In this document: positions 1 through 10,824 of the stretch, one piece after another | How positions within the stretch are numbered: the stretch's first letter is position 1 | Layout: each line of letters begins with the position of its first letter | NCBI RefSeq assembly: GCF_002802875.1 | Contig: NZ_PEBI01000003.1 | Location: 226,306 to 290,305 of the forward strand | Direction: 5' to 3' | Length of the DNA stretch: 64,000 nt | Source of the DNA: Bifidobacterium primatium | Lineage (GTDB): Bacteria; Actinomycetota; Actinomycetes; Actinomycetales; Bifidobacteriaceae | The notes under the pieces: model-generated | Database searches by the model: none | The model's input: the letters and a program-made list of their open reading frames with translations, nothing else | What the model was told of the DNA's origin: nothing | Translations under genes and position numbers: made by a program

Positions 1-42
1 TTTTATACAACCGTGCGGGTTCAAGTCCCGCTCCGGACACCA
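1..42 (+). tRNA. 3' end of a tRNA gene cut by the window edge
   Basis: A T-arm is visible with stem GCGGG (15-19), loop TTCAAGT (20-26) and stem CCCGC (27-31). It is followed by the acceptor strand TCCGGAC (32-38), discriminator A and an encoded CCA (40-42). The bases before the T-arm could be the 3' half of a long variable arm, which would make it class II, and the acceptor strand resembles actinobacterial tRNA-Leu. The anticodon lies outside the window, so the identity is only a guess. Confidence 0.85.
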
Positions 43-46
43 GCAA

Positions 47-78
47 GACCCCTTGGTTCCCAAGGGGTCTTCTTGTAT
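47..78 (+). terminator. Rho-independent terminator of the tRNA
   Basis: A perfect 10-bp stem, GACCCCTTGG (47-56) against CCAAGGGGTC (60-69), has a 3-nt loop and is followed by TTCTTGT. It sits 4 nt after the tRNA CCA end and only 37 nt before the methyltransferase start. Confidence 0.8.
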
Positions 79-114
79 CTCATGACTGCAATCCATCTAC
101 GGAACGGACATCCC

Positions 115-981
115 ATGCGACTGGAACACATCGAATCCATCGACGACGAACGCCTCAGATCGTTCACCCATCTCACCGAGCCGCAGCTGCGCAACAGGCT
201 GGAGCCGTCGATGGGCATGTTCATCGCCGAATCCCCCAAGGTCATCGACAGGGCTCTCGCAGCGCGTGTGGAACCGGTGTCGTTCCTTGTGGAGGAGCCG
301 TGGCTTGAGGGAATGTCCGAGGAATTCGCATTCGTCGACGAGCATTGGGGCAAGGACGTCCCCGTCTACATCGCCACGCCGGAGGAGCTCAGGAAAATCA
401 CCGGATACCGGCTGCACCGCGGCGCACTGGCCACGATGCGACGATGGACGCTCCCCTCGGTCGAGGACATCTGTCGCGGCGCCTCCCGCGTTGCCGTCAT
501 GGAGAACATCGTCGACCCCACCAACATCGGCGCACTGATGAGGTCCGCCGCCGCGCTGGACGTGGACGCCGTGCTCGTCACGCCATCATGCGGAGACCCG
601 TTGTACCGCCGTGCGGCAAGGGTCTCCATGGGAACCGTCTTCCAGGTGCCATGGACCCGTATCGGCGGCGATGACCGTCGTTACTGGCCGTGGAAGGGCA
701 TGGAGGAGCTGCACGCATGCGGGCTCACGACCGCCGCCCTGGCGTTGAGCGACGACTCCATCGGCCTTGACGACCTGGTGGAACGACTGAACAACACGCC
801 CGACACGCCAGGACACATCGAAAAACTCGCGATGATTTTCGGCACCGAGGGTGACGGTCTGAGCCGCCACACCATAGCGCAGGCCGATTTGACCGTGAAA
901 ATCCCGATGAGCAACGGAGTGGACAGCCTGAACGTAGCGGCCTCAAGCGCTGTGACCTTCTGGGCGACCCGCCGTCGTTGA
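115..981 (+). CDS. SpoU/TrmH-family RNA 2'-O-ribose methyltransferase
   Basis: This is a 288-aa SPOUT-class RNA methyltransferase, expected to transfer a methyl group from SAM to a ribose 2'-OH in rRNA or tRNA; the target base cannot be told from sequence. The three SpoU motifs are present: motif 1 [15 protein letters not shown] (about residue 135), motif 2 [10 protein letters not shown] (about residue 242) and motif 3 [15 protein letters not shown] near the C-terminus. The first 110 residues look like the usual substrate-binding extension. I chose ATG 115 because the protein then begins with a SpoU-like N-terminus; ATG 82 would add 11 residues that overlap the tRNA terminator region. Neither start has a strong ribosome binding site. 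Confidence 0.88.
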   Translation: MRLEHIESIDDERLRSFTHLTEPQLRNRLEPSMGMFIAESPKVIDRALAARVEPVSFLVEEPWLEGMSEEFAFVDEHWGKDVPVYIATPEELRKITGYRLHRGALATMRRWTLPSVEDICRGASRVAVMENIVDPTNIGALMRSAAALDVDAVLVTPSCGDPLYRRAARVSMGTVFQVPWTRIGGDDRRYWPWKGMEELHACGLTTAALALSDDSIGLDDLVERLNNTPDTPGHIEKLAMIFGTEGDGLSRHTIAQADLTVKIPMSNGVDSLNVAASSAVTFWATRRR

Positions 982-1112
982 CCCCGGCACGCCCATCCGT
1001 TCCACCTCCGTCCGCTCGCATGACGAGATGTCGCGCAGGCTACGGTTCGGCAAACGATTGATAAAAAACCGCGCAACGCCCCCGCCCTGCTTACGAAAAC
1101 CGGGTTTGTGTG

Positions 1113-1130
1113 ACAATATAGAGGTATTGT
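1113..1130. promoter_or_regulatory. Inverted repeat in the glgC promoter region
   Basis: Perfect 6-bp arms ACAATA and TATTGT are separated by TAGAGG, 35 nt upstream of the glgC start. The left arm overlaps a plausible -10 element (CAATAT or TATAGA). Arm length and spacing would suit a regulator site, but no partner is known here. Confidence 0.3.
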
Positions 1131-1165
1131 TTCACTCACCGACGAGTAGAAGGCAGGGGATACCT

Positions 1166-2410
1166 ATGAAGAGAAGCCCGAAAGTGCTCTCAATCGTTCT
1201 GGCCGGCGGCGAAGGCACGCGTCTGATGCCGCTCACCCGCGACAGGGCGAAGCCGGCGGTCCCGTTTGGCGGCGTGTTCCGTCTTGTGGACTTCCCGTTG
1301 AGCAATCTGGTCAATTCCGATTTCCAGCACATCATCGTGCTGACGCAGTACAAGTCGCATTCCCTGGACCGTCACATCTCGCAGGTGTGGCGCTTCTCCT
1401 CGCTGCTCGGCAACTACGTCTCCCCCGTCCCGGCACAGCAGCGTCTCGGTAAGCACTGGTATCTCGGCTCGGCCGACGCCATCTACCAGACCATCAACAT
1501 CATCGAGGACGTCAAGCCCGACATCGTCGTGATCGTCGGCGCGGATCACGTCTATCGCATGGACTTCCAGCAGATGGTGCAGTCGCACATCGATTCCGGC
1601 GCCGAGTTCACCGTGGCCGGCATCCGCCAGCCGATTAGCCAGTCCAACCAGTTCGGCGTCATCAACACCGATCCGAACCATCCCGGTGTCATCACGCACT
1701 TCGAGGAGAAGCCCGCCACCACGCAGGGCCTTCCCGACGACCCGTCGATGATGCTGGCCTCCATGGGCAACTACGTCGCCAACACCGCCGCCCTGTTCGA
1801 GGCCCTGCGCAAGGACGAGAAGGCCAAGGACACAAAGCACGACATGGGCGGAGACATCGCTCCGTACTTCGCCGCACGTGGCGAGGCCGGCGTCTACGAC
1901 TTCACCACCAACGAGATTCCCGGGTCCACCGAGAAGGACCACGCCTACTGGCGTGACGTGGGTACGATCAAGCAGTTCTACGACGCCCACATGGACTTGA
2001 TCGCCTATGTGCCGGAATTCAACCTGTACAACACCGAATGGCCTATCTACACCTATTCCGGATCGCTGCCGCCGGCGAAGTTCGTGCACGCCGGTCGCGA
2101 CCGTCTTGGTCACGCCACCGACTCCATCGTCTCCCCCGGCGTCATCGTCTCCGGCGGCGAGGTGCATCATTCGGTCATCTCGCCGAACGTGCGCATCCAC
2201 TCGTGGTCACAGATTGTGGATTCGGTGCTGTTCAACAACGTCGTCATCAATCGCCGTGCACGCGTGTACAAGGCGATTCTCGACAAGAACGTCGTACTCA
2301 CGGAGAACGCGACCGTCGGCATCGACACCGAGCGCGATCTCGAGCGCGGCTTCACGGTGACCCCGGAAGGCATCACCGTGGTTCCGAAGGGCACCATCGT
2401 CACCGACTGA
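1166..2410 (+). CDS. glgC: Glucose-1-phosphate adenylyltransferase (ADP-glucose pyrophosphorylase)
   Basis: GlgC makes ADP-glucose from glucose-1-phosphate and ATP, the committed step of glycogen synthesis. At 414 aa it has the usual family length. The N-terminal nucleotidyltransferase signature is clear ([20 protein letters not shown], about residues 11-30), followed by RLVDFPLSN and the sugar-phosphate region VEEKPA-like FEEKPATT. The C-terminal third has the left-handed beta-helix repeats ([22 protein letters not shown]). ATG 1166 was chosen because AGGGGA lies just ahead of it; the open frame extends upstream to 1028 without family similarity. It stands alone and ends at a strong terminator. 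The debranching enzyme of the same pathway is at 52199-54337. Confidence 0.97.
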   Translation: MKRSPKVLSIVLAGGEGTRLMPLTRDRAKPAVPFGGVFRLVDFPLSNLVNSDFQHIIVLTQYKSHSLDRHISQVWRFSSLLGNYVSPVPAQQRLGKHWYLGSADAIYQTINIIEDVKPDIVVIVGADHVYRMDFQQMVQSHIDSGAEFTVAGIRQPISQSNQFGVINTDPNHPGVITHFEEKPATTQGLPDDPSMMLASMGNYVANTAALFEALRKDEKAKDTKHDMGGDIAPYFAARGEAGVYDFTTNEIPGSTEKDHAYWRDVGTIKQFYDAHMDLIAYVPEFNLYNTEWPIYTYSGSLPPAKFVHAGRDRLGHATDSIVSPGVIVSGGEVHHSVISPNVRIHSWSQIVDSVLFNNVVINRRARVYKAILDKNVVLTENATVGIDTERDLERGFTVTPEGITVVPKGTIVTD

Positions 2411-2432
2411 TGCCTTTCCGCGCCAGACGATG

Positions 2433-2468
2433 AAGGCTCCCACCACAATGCGGTGGGAGCCTTTTTGC
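2433..2468 (+). terminator. Terminator of glgC
   Basis: A perfect 12-bp stem, AAGGCTCCCACC (2433-2444) against GGTGGGAGCCTT (2452-2463), is followed by a T-run. It is 22 nt after the glgC stop. Confidence 0.92.
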
Positions 2469-2482
2469 AATAAGTCCCGGTA

Positions 2483-2523
2483 ATAAAAAAGAACGAGCGT
2501 CTGCATGATGCAGGCGCTCGTTC
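2483..2523 (-). terminator. Terminator of the suf operon
   Basis: GAACGAGCG (2491-2499) pairs with CGCTCGTTC (2515-2523), with further pairing of CTGCAT and ATGCAG inside. On the plus strand it is preceded by an A-run (2485-2490), which reads as a T-run after the hairpin on the minus strand. It lies 17 nt beyond the sufT stop. Confidence 0.9.
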
Positions 2524-2540
2524 GAATTCCAGGCACCGTC

Positions 2541-3113
2541 CTAGGCACCGTAGGTGGGCAGGTTGTCGAAGTTGAATCCGAGGGCGGCGAGCTGCGCCTG
2601 TCCCTCGGGAGTAATCTTCTCGATGCTCCACGGCGGGGTCCATGTCCAGTCGATGCGGAACTCCTCGACGAGTCCGGCGAGCACGCTGGCCGTCTCGTCC
2701 TCGATGAGGTCGGTGAGCGGGCATGCGGGGGTGGTCAGCGTCATCGTGATAATGGCGCGGCCGAGTTCGTCGATTTCGATGCCGTAGACCAGACCGAGAT
2801 CCACGACGTCGATGCCGAGTTCGGGATCGATGACCTGATGCAGGGCCTCCTGCACATCACGTGCGGTGGCTCGACCGATGTCGTCGATGGCCTTCAGCGG
2901 GATGTCCGGCTCGCTGTCGGAATCCGCGCATCCGCATGAGCCGTGGTCATTGCCGCAGCCGCAGGTATCGGATGTCTCGTCGGCCTTGCCGACGGAGCCT
3001 GCAAGATTGGGGTTCATCATGACTTTTCTGGCGGCCTCTTCATCGCCCAGGGCACGCTGTACGGACTGATAGACCGAATCCTGCGGCTCGGGTACGAGGT
3101 TGTCGTCTGCCAA
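2541..3113 (-). CDS. sufT: SufT-like metal-sulfur cluster assembly factor (DUF59/MIP18) with cysteine-rich N-terminal extension
   Basis: The C-terminal 110 residues form a DUF59/MIP18 domain, known from SufT and Cia2 proteins that help deliver Fe-S clusters: VIDPELGIDVVDLGLVYGIE, then LTTPACPLTDLIEDE with the conserved cysteine. It is the last gene of the suf operon, as in other actinobacteria. At 190 aa it is longer than the roughly 100-130 aa of minimal DUF59 proteins. The extra N-terminus has a helical stretch (residues 10-40) and then a short cysteine/glycine cluster, CGCGNDHGSCGC (about residues 51-62), that could hold a metal. What the extension does is not known to me. Start ATG 3113 has GAAGGAGG-like purines ahead of it. 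Confidence 0.88.
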   Translation of the reverse strand: MADDNLVPEPQDSVYQSVQRALGDEEAARKVMMNPNLAGSVGKADETSDTCGCGNDHGSCGCADSDSEPDIPLKAIDDIGRATARDVQEALHQVIDPELGIDVVDLGLVYGIEIDELGRAIITMTLTTPACPLTDLIEDETASVLAGLVEEFRIDWTWTPPWSIEKITPEGQAQLAALGFNFDNLPTYGA

Positions 3114-3145
3114 TTACGCCTCCTTCTATGGTTGTACGGTATTGT

Positions 3146-3751
3146 CTACGCTTCCTTGCCGGCGACGTCGCCGGACATATGGGCCAGGGCCTGCGCCATG
3201 GAATCCTTGAGCCCTTCCCATCCCAGTAAAGCACACTTGATACGCATCGGGTAACGCGAGACACCCTGGAACGCCACAGCGTCGCCGAGTGTGTCCTCGA
3301 GCCGGTCATCATTGAGACCGTTGCCGCGCGACTCCATGAGACTGTGGAACGTGCGGAACAGTTCCATGGCCTCATCCACGGTCTTGCCATCGACGAGATC
3401 GACCATGATGGACAGACTCGCCTGGGAGATGGAGCATCCCTGGCCGTCCCAGATCAGCTTCTCGATATGCTGCGGCTTGCCGTCGGAACCGTCGGAGATC
3501 TCGACACGCACGGTGACCTCGTCACCGCAGGTGGGGTTGAACTGATGGGATTGTGCCGGCACGCAGTATTCGTGGCTGGCCTGCAACGTGCTCTCCCCCG
3601 AGCTCAGGCTGTCGACGCCGATGGTGTTCTCGGTGTTCTCCGCCTCGCCGGAACTGAAGTGGACCTTGCCATGAGGGTCCTTCGAAGCCTCCAGGATGAC
3701 TTCCTGGTACATCTGTTCGAGTTCTTCGGAACTCATTCCGTAATCTGCCAT
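3146..3751 (-). CDS. sufU: SufU-type Fe-S scaffold / sulfur-transfer protein
   Basis: SufU accepts sulfur from SufS and passes it to the SufBCD scaffold, using a zinc site. The ligands expected for the family are visible: NPTCGDEV (Cys and Asp), DGQGCSISQAS (Cys) and RIKCALLGW (Cys) near the C-terminus. The 201-aa length exceeds the usual 140-155 aa. The excess lies mostly between EVILEASKDPHGKVHF and the NPTCGD motif, as a Ser/Glu-rich segment of about 40 residues, so it looks like an inserted surface loop. It lies between sufS and sufT on the same strand. A 99-nt gap to sufS contains a large hairpin, while only 32 nt separate it from sufT. Confidence 0.93.
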   Translation of the reverse strand: MADYGMSSEELEQMYQEVILEASKDPHGKVHFSSGEAENTENTIGVDSLSSGESTLQASHEYCVPAQSHQFNPTCGDEVTVRVEISDGSDGKPQHIEKLIWDGQGCSISQASLSIMVDLVDGKTVDEAMELFRTFHSLMESRGNGLNDDRLEDTLGDAVAFQGVSRYPMRIKCALLGWEGLKDSMAQALAHMSGDVAGKEA

Positions 3752-3777
3752 GCCCTCTAACCTAGCGATGTGCTATG

Positions 3778-3840
3778 ACGTTGGCGGCCCGTCATGCCAT
3801 GGGCTTATCGACATGACGGGCCGCCAACGTGACATACGTG
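3778..3840 (-). promoter_or_regulatory. 19-bp hairpin between sufS and sufU
   Basis: The arms at 3778-3796 and 3822-3840 are perfect 19-nt reverse complements (ACGTTGGCGGCCCGTCATG and its partner) around a 25-nt loop. There is no T-run on either side, so it does not look like a simple terminator. Its place in an intercistronic gap suggests an mRNA processing or stability element, or partial attenuation that would lower SufU/SufT relative to SufBCDS. That role is inference. Confidence 0.7.
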
Positions 3841-3850
3841 ATATCGACGT

Positions 3851-5125
3851 CTATTCGGCGCGGAAGAACTCCCGCACCTTGCCCACCGCTTCGATGAGCG
3901 CCTTGGCATCGTCCACGGAGTTGTAGATGCCGCTGGAGGCACGGTTCGAGGCGAATAGGCCGAAGTGGCGGTGCACCGGCTGGGCGCAGTGGTGTCCGAC
4001 GCGGATGGCGATGCCCTGTGCGTCGATGAACTGGCCGACGTCGTGCGGGTGCACGCCCTTGACGTCGAATGCCACGGTGCCGATGCGGTCCACGTTCTCA
4101 CGCGGTCCGAGGATGCGGATGCCGTCAAGGTCGCCGAGCTTGAGCAGTTCGGCGGCGATGGTCTTCTCATGGGCCTCGAGGTTCTCCATGCCGATGTTCA
4201 TGAGCCATTCGGCGGCGACCCCCGCGGCCACGACCTGCGCGACCGGCTGCGTGCCGGCCTCGAAGCGTGCCGGCGGAGCCATGTACTGGGCGGGCTTGTC
4301 CATCCAGGCGAGCTCGACCATGGATCCGCCGAAGTTGGCGGGAGGCAGCGCCTCAAGCAGCTCACGCTTGCCGTAGAGGAACCCGACGCCGGTGGGCCCG
4401 TACATCTTGTGCGCGCTCCATGCGGCGAAGTCCACGTCGAGGGCGTGGAAGTCCACCTTGAGATGCGGCACGGACTGGCAGGCATCGAGGATGAAGACGG
4501 CTCCCACCTCGTGCGCACGCCTGATGATCGGCGCGATGTTCGTGATGGCGCCGGTGGTGTTGCCCACGTGCGTGACGGCGACGACCCTGGTGCGTTCGGT
4601 GATGACCTCGTCGAGGTTGTCGGTGCGCACTCGGCCATCCTCGGTGAGACCCAGCCACTTGAACGTGGCGCCGGTGCGGGCCGCAAGCTCCTGGAACGGC
4701 AATAGCACGGAATGATGCTCCGCCTCGGAGACCACGACCTCGTCGCCGGGTTTCAGGGCAAAGCGCTTGGCGGCCTCTCCCCCGCGTCCGAGCGACGCAT
4801 TGCCGATGGCGGTGGCGAGCAGGTTGAGCCCTGCGGTGGCACCGCCGGTGACGACGATCTCCTCCTCGCCTTCGGCCGAGTTCGCGCCGACGAGATGCGC
4901 GACCTTGGCGCGGGCCTGTTCGAAGGCCTCGGTGCTCAGCGCGGCGAGCTCATGGGCGCCGCGGTGCACTCCGGCGTTGATGGTCCTGTAGAACTCGGAT
5001 TCGGCATCGATGACGCACTGCGGCTTCTGCGAGGTCGCCGCGGAATCCAGATAGACGAGCGGATGCCCGTGAATCTCCTGGTCCAGAATCGGGAACTGCT
5101 CCCGAATCGCCTCAAAATCCACCAT
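3851..5125 (-). CDS. sufS: Cysteine desulfurase (group II, SufS)
   Basis: SufS is a PLP enzyme that removes sulfur from L-cysteine and forms a persulfide for Fe-S cluster assembly. The 424-aa protein shows the family pattern. The N-terminus has YLDSAATSQKP, the middle has AEHHSVLLPFQ and AWSAHKMYGPTGVGFLYG with the PLP-binding lysine (about residue 238), and the C-terminus has RVGHHCAQPVHRHF with the catalytic cysteine (about residue 375). The RVGHHC motif marks it as the SufS/CsdA group and not IscS. It starts 8 nt after sufC stops, so the two are surely cotranscribed. Confidence 0.97.
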   Translation of the reverse strand: MVDFEAIREQFPILDQEIHGHPLVYLDSAATSQKPQCVIDAESEFYRTINAGVHRGAHELAALSTEAFEQARAKVAHLVGANSAEGEEEIVVTGGATAGLNLLATAIGNASLGRGGEAAKRFALKPGDEVVVSEAEHHSVLLPFQELAARTGATFKWLGLTEDGRVRTDNLDEVITERTRVVAVTHVGNTTGAITNIAPIIRRAHEVGAVFILDACQSVPHLKVDFHALDVDFAAWSAHKMYGPTGVGFLYGKRELLEALPPANFGGSMVELAWMDKPAQYMAPPARFEAGTQPVAQVVAAGVAAEWLMNIGMENLEAHEKTIAAELLKLGDLDGIRILGPRENVDRIGTVAFDVKGVHPHDVGQFIDAQGIAIRVGHHCAQPVHRHFGLFASNRASSGIYNSVDDAKALIEAVGKVREFFRAE

Positions 5126-5133
5126 CGTTCCTC

Positions 5134-5913
5134 CTATGCCAGCGCGGATTCGGAATCGGCGCCTTCCGGCAGGTACTGGTCGTAGCCGTTCTCCTCCAGC
5201 TCGTCGGCCAGTTCGGGGCCGCCGGTCTTCACGAAGTGGCCGTCGGCGAACACGTGCACGATGTCGGGCTTGATGTACTTGAGGATGCGCGTGTAGTGCG
5301 TGACCATGAGGATGCCGAAGTCGTTGGCGTCCTTGGCGCGGTTCACGCCCTCGGAGACGATGCGCAGCGCGTCGACGTCGAGGCCGGAGTCGGTCTCGTC
5401 GAGGATGGCGAACTTGGGCCTGAGCAGTTCGAGCTGCAGCACTTCGGCACGCTTCTTCTCGCCGCCGGAGAAGCCCTCGTTCACGGAGCGGGAGGCGAAC
5501 TTCGGGTCCATGCGCAGGCGCTTCATGGCCTCGCCGAGCTCCTTGGCCCAGGTGCGGATGGCGGGGGCCTTGCCGTCGACCTCGGTCTTGGCGGTGCGCA
5601 GGAAGTTGGTCATGGAGACGCCGGGAACCTCGACCGGGTACTGCATGGCGAGGAACAGACCGGCCTTGGCACGCTCGTCCGGGGTCATCTTGAGGATGTC
5701 CTCGCCGTCGAGCAGCACCTGGCCGGAGTCGACCTCGTACTTGGGGTGGCCTGCCAGCGTGTAGGCGAGTGTGGACTTGCCGGAGCCGTTGGGGCCCATG
5801 ATGGCGTGGGTCTCGCCCGAGTTGACGGTGAGGTTCACGCCCTTGAGGATCTGCTTGCGACCGTCCTTGGTTTCCACCGAGGCGTACAGGTCCTTGATTT
5901 CCAATGTTGACAT
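5134..5913 (-). CDS. sufC: SufC ATPase of the SufBCD Fe-S scaffold
   Basis: SufC is a soluble ABC-type ATPase that drives cluster assembly on SufB-SufD; it is not a transporter. All ABC motifs are visible in its 259 aa: Walker A GPNGSGKST (about residues 40-48), the Q-loop in LAMQYPVEVPG, the SufC-type signature FSGGEKKRAEV, Walker B AILDETDSGLD and the switch histidine in VTHYTRILKYI. The gene sits 50 nt downstream of sufD and 8 nt upstream of sufS, in the standard actinobacterial order. Confidence 0.97.
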   Translation of the reverse strand: MSTLEIKDLYASVETKDGRKQILKGVNLTVNSGETHAIMGPNGSGKSTLAYTLAGHPKYEVDSGQVLLDGEDILKMTPDERAKAGLFLAMQYPVEVPGVSMTNFLRTAKTEVDGKAPAIRTWAKELGEAMKRLRMDPKFASRSVNEGFSGGEKKRAEVLQLELLRPKFAILDETDSGLDVDALRIVSEGVNRAKDANDFGILMVTHYTRILKYIKPDIVHVFADGHFVKTGGPELADELEENGYDQYLPEGADSESALA

Positions 5914-5963
5914 TGTCGTTCTCCTAAAAATCTGTCGTGTTTGTCGACGTTGCTGTCTCGTCG

Positions 5964-7235
5964 TTACTTTTCTTCAAGGACCTCGGCCATGGCCGCGCTT
6001 TCGCCGCGGGCGAGGCGGCGGTCGATGACGCTCATGAGGTGTTCGGAGATGGACGGGATGCCGATCTCCTCGATCAGTTCGGCGAAGAAGCCGCGTACAA
6101 CGAGCTTGCGGGCCTCGGTTTCGGGGATGCCTCGGGACTGCAGGTAGAACAGTTCCTCGTCGTCGAAGCGGCCGACGGAGCTGGCATGGCCGGCGCCGAT
6201 GATGTTGCCGTTCTCGATCTCGAGGTTCGGTTCGGAGTCGGCGATGGCGCCCGGCGTGAGCACGAGGTTGCGGTTGAGCTCGTAGGAGTCGGTGCCGGGG
6301 GCGGTGGGCTGGATGAGCGCGTTGCCCACCCACGTGGAGTGCGCTCCCTTGCCGTCGAGCGCGCCCTTGTAGACCACGCGGGACTTGCATTCGGGGTGGT
6401 TGTGCACCACCATCGTGCGGTTCTCGATGTGCTGGCCGGGGTCGACGAAGTAGATGCCGAGCATGTTGAGCTCGCCCTGTTCGCCGCCGAAGTCCTGATC
6501 CATGCGCAGGCGCACGACGTCGCCGCCGAGCGTGACGACGGAATGGCGCAGGGACGCGCCCCTGCCCACATGGATGCGGTGGTTGCCGACGTGCTTGGAT
6601 TCCGGGTCCCATTCCTGCACGAACGTGGTGGAGATGTGGGAGTCGGTGCCGGTGACGATCTCCACGCCTTCGGCGAGACGGGCCTTGCCCTCGTGTTCGA
6701 CGATCACGTCGCCGTGGGCCTTGTCGCCGGCCTTGATGACGAGGTGGAACGCGTCGAGATCGAGGCCCGCACCCTTGACCTTCACGAGAACCGGGGACTT
6801 CAGCTCGCCGGCGAGTTCCACCACGGTTGCGGTGGTGCCGGACTGCCACTCGACGGCGGCGGCCCGGTCGGTGGGCTTGGAGACCGTGCCGGAGGGCGCC
6901 TCGTCGAGCTTGGCCTGATAGACCTTCACATTGTCGGAGGCGAGCTCTGAGCCGTCGATGGCGCCGACCTCGATGGTGGTCTCGCCGCTCGGCTTGAACA
7001 CATCGAAGAACTCCTCGATGCGTTCGATGGGCGTGTAGCGCCAGTCATCCTGCTTGCGCGTGGGCATGGCGAAGTCATCGGCGTCGAAGGAGCGTGGAGC
7101 CTTGTCGGCGCTGGACGGCATGAGAGCCGGCACGGCGTACGGGTCGTTGAGATCGGCCACGGGGATGTTGAGCTCGGCCGCGACCTCGGCCGCGGTGTCC
7201 TTGCTCGTGGTTTCGATGTTCGTTGCCTCGGTCAT
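5964..7235 (-). CDS. sufD: Fe-S cluster assembly protein SufD
   Basis: SufD pairs with SufB in the SufBCD scaffold complex. The 423-aa protein has the UPF0051 beta-helical core, recognisable in LRMDQDFGGEQGELNMLG, HNHPECKSRVVYKGAL and SSVGRFDDEELFYLQSRGI. The last of these (SRGI plus A..L..GF) is the C-terminal signature shared with SufB. I start it at ATG 7235, one base after the sufB stop, giving a tightly coupled sufB-sufD pair. An alternative in-frame start at 7268 would overlap sufB by 32 nt and adds no family sequence. Confidence 0.95.
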   Translation of the reverse strand: MTEATNIETTSKDTAAEVAAELNIPVADLNDPYAVPALMPSSADKAPRSFDADDFAMPTRKQDDWRYTPIERIEEFFDVFKPSGETTIEVGAIDGSELASDNVKVYQAKLDEAPSGTVSKPTDRAAAVEWQSGTTATVVELAGELKSPVLVKVKGAGLDLDAFHLVIKAGDKAHGDVIVEHEGKARLAEGVEIVTGTDSHISTTFVQEWDPESKHVGNHRIHVGRGASLRHSVVTLGGDVVRLRMDQDFGGEQGELNMLGIYFVDPGQHIENRTMVVHNHPECKSRVVYKGALDGKGAHSTWVGNALIQPTAPGTDSYELNRNLVLTPGAIADSEPNLEIENGNIIGAGHASSVGRFDDEELFYLQSRGIPETEARKLVVRGFFAELIEEIGIPSISEHLMSVIDRRLARGESAAMAEVLEEK

Positions 7236-7236
7236 A

Positions 7237-8751
7237 TCAGCCAACCGATCCTTCCATCTGCAGTTCAACGAGTCGGTTCAGCTCGAGCGCGTATTCCATC
7301 GGCAGCTCGCGGCTGATCGGCTCCACGAATCCTCGTACGATCATGCCCATGGCCTCCTCTTCCGAAAGACCGCGGCTCATCAGGTAGAAGAGCTGGTCCT
7401 CCGAGACCTTCGAGACGGTGGCCTCGTGGGCCATGGAGACGTCGTCCTCGCGCACGTCCACATGCGGATAGGTGTCGGAACGGCTGTAGTTGTCGACGAG
7501 CAGGGCGTCGCACACGGTGGAGTTGGAGGAGCCTTCCGCGCCCTTGACGATCTTGACCAGGCCGCGGTAGGCGGAGCGGCCGCCGCCGCGGGAGATGGAC
7601 TTCGCCACGATGGTGGATGAGGTGTGCGGGGCGAGGTGGATCATCTTCGCGCCGGTGTCCTGGTACTGTCCCTTGCCGGCGAAGCCGAGCGACATGGTGC
7701 TGGCCTTGGCGTACGGTTCGGCGAGGATGCAGGCCGGGTACTTCATGGTGGCCTTGGAACCGATGTTGCCGTCGACCCATTCCATGGTGCCGCCCTCGCG
7801 CACGTATGCACGCTGGGTGACGAGGTTGTACACGTTGTTCGACCAGTTCTGCACGGTGGTGTAGCGCACGCGGGCGTGCTTCTCCACCACGATCTCCACG
7901 ATGGCGGCGTGCAGGGAGTCCTCGGACCAGATCGGGGCGGTGCAGCCTTCGACATAGTGCACGTAGGAGCCTTCGTCGGCGATGATCAGCGTGCGTTCGA
8001 ACTGGCCCATGGCCGGCGTGTTGATGCGGAAGTAGGCCTGCAGCGGGATTTCCACATGTACGCCCTTCGGCACGTAGACGAACGAGCCGCCGGACCACGC
8101 CGCGGTGTTGAGGGCGCCGAACTTGTTGTCCTCGGGAGAGACGACGGTGCCGAAGTACTTGCGCACCAGATCGGGGTATTCGCGCACGGCGGTGTCGGTG
8201 TCGACGAAGATGACGCCCTGCTTCCTGAGGTCCTCCTGGATGGAGTTGTAGATGACCTCGGACTCGTACTGGGCGGCCACGCCGGAGACCAGACGGTTCT
8301 TCTCGGCCTCGGGGATGCCGAGCCGGTCGTACGTGTTGCGGATGTCGTCGGGCAGCTCGTCCCAGGTCTTGGCCTGCTTGTCGATGGGCTTCACATAGTA
8401 CTTGAAGTCGTCGGCGTTGAAGCCGGAAAGATCCACGCCCCAGTCGGGCATGGGCTTCTCGAGGAACGCCTTGAATCCGCGCAGTCGCATGTCGAGCATC
8501 CATTCGGGCTCGTTCTTGTCGGCGGAGATGGCGCGTACGACGTTTTCGTCGATGCCTCGCTTCGCCGCCTCGCCGGCCGCATCGGAGTCATGCCATCCAT
8601 AGCTGTATTCGCCGAACTGCGAGATGATCTCGTCGTCCTGTTTGATCTTGTCCTCGTTGACGCGGGAACGGTCGGCCACATACTGGCTCATTTCCACGTC
8701 GGCCGCCGCGGCCCCCTTCGGGGTCTCCTGCGGCGTCTTCTCATCCGTCAC
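7237..8751 (-). CDS. sufB: Fe-S cluster assembly protein SufB
   Basis: SufB is the main scaffold on which [Fe-S] clusters form. The 504-aa protein is strongly conserved: [14 protein letters not shown], then [41 protein letters not shown] with the essential cysteine (about residue 271), and [20 protein letters not shown]. The C-terminus has [25 protein letters not shown] 8751 is taken as the start because GGAGG lies 9 nt upstream (8761-8765). It is the first gene of the operon. The 250 nt upstream must hold the promoter; I see no SufR-type regulator gene beside it. Confidence 0.96.
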   Translation of the reverse strand: MTDEKTPQETPKGAAAADVEMSQYVADRSRVNEDKIKQDDEIISQFGEYSYGWHDSDAAGEAAKRGIDENVVRAISADKNEPEWMLDMRLRGFKAFLEKPMPDWGVDLSGFNADDFKYYVKPIDKQAKTWDELPDDIRNTYDRLGIPEAEKNRLVSGVAAQYESEVIYNSIQEDLRKQGVIFVDTDTAVREYPDLVRKYFGTVVSPEDNKFGALNTAAWSGGSFVYVPKGVHVEIPLQAYFRINTPAMGQFERTLIIADEGSYVHYVEGCTAPIWSEDSLHAAIVEIVVEKHARVRYTTVQNWSNNVYNLVTQRAYVREGGTMEWVDGNIGSKATMKYPACILAEPYAKASTMSLGFAGKGQYQDTGAKMIHLAPHTSSTIVAKSISRGGGRSAYRGLVKIVKGAEGSSNSTVCDALLVDNYSRSDTYPHVDVREDDVSMAHEATVSKVSEDQLFYLMSRGLSEEEAMGMIVRGFVEPISRELPMEYALELNRLVELQMEGSVG

Positions 8752-8925
8752 CTTGAGCTGCCTCCATTCGCTCGGCCAGACGGGGCCGAACTCTTGACGA
8801 AAGTGCTGTTATCCGTAGCAAAGCTAACAGAATGCCACGAACAACGCTAGTCGCCATTCCGAATATTATCCATGAATGAACGTGAGAAAGATTACATCGT
8901 TTCCGATACCGTTTCAGTGAAAATC

Positions 8926-8958
8926 GAAAAACCCGCCGAACTTCGTTTTCGGCGGGTT
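8926..8958 (-). terminator. Terminator of pyrG
   Basis: AACCCGCCGAA (8930-8940) and TTCGGCGGGTT (8948-8958) form an 11-bp stem with a 7-nt loop. The A-rich run at 8922-8930 becomes a T-rich tail on the minus strand. It is 47 nt past the pyrG stop. Confidence 0.88.
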
Positions 8959-9004
8959 CTTCATACTATCTACCGGCTAATCGACCGTGGATGCGGTATC
9001 CCGT

Positions 9005-10666
<1,662 letters not shown>

Positions 10667-10728
10667 GGAATTTCACTTTATCATCCGCATATGACCGCCC
10701 CGACATCGCGTGTTCCGCCTCCACCTCT

Positions 10729-10772
10729 GTCATTCCGAACGGAGGGAGTGGCCCGGAGTCGAGGAATTCTAC
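10729..10772. repeat. Candidate dispersed intergenic repeat
   Basis: This 44-bp segment between pyrG and the solute-binding protein starts GTCATTCCGAACGG and ends GTCGAGGAATTC. It carries inverted ends ATTCC (10732-10736) and GGAAT (10763-10767). Short elements of the pattern 'GTCATTCCGAnCGnAG...GGAGTCGAGGAAT' recur between genes in gut genomes, from my general recollection. Only one copy is seen in this window, so the repeat status is inference. Confidence 0.35.
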
Positions 10773-10824
10773 GGCCTTGGTGCGGCATTCCAAGCGAGCG
10801 CATGACCGGCAAACGGCGTGCGGC

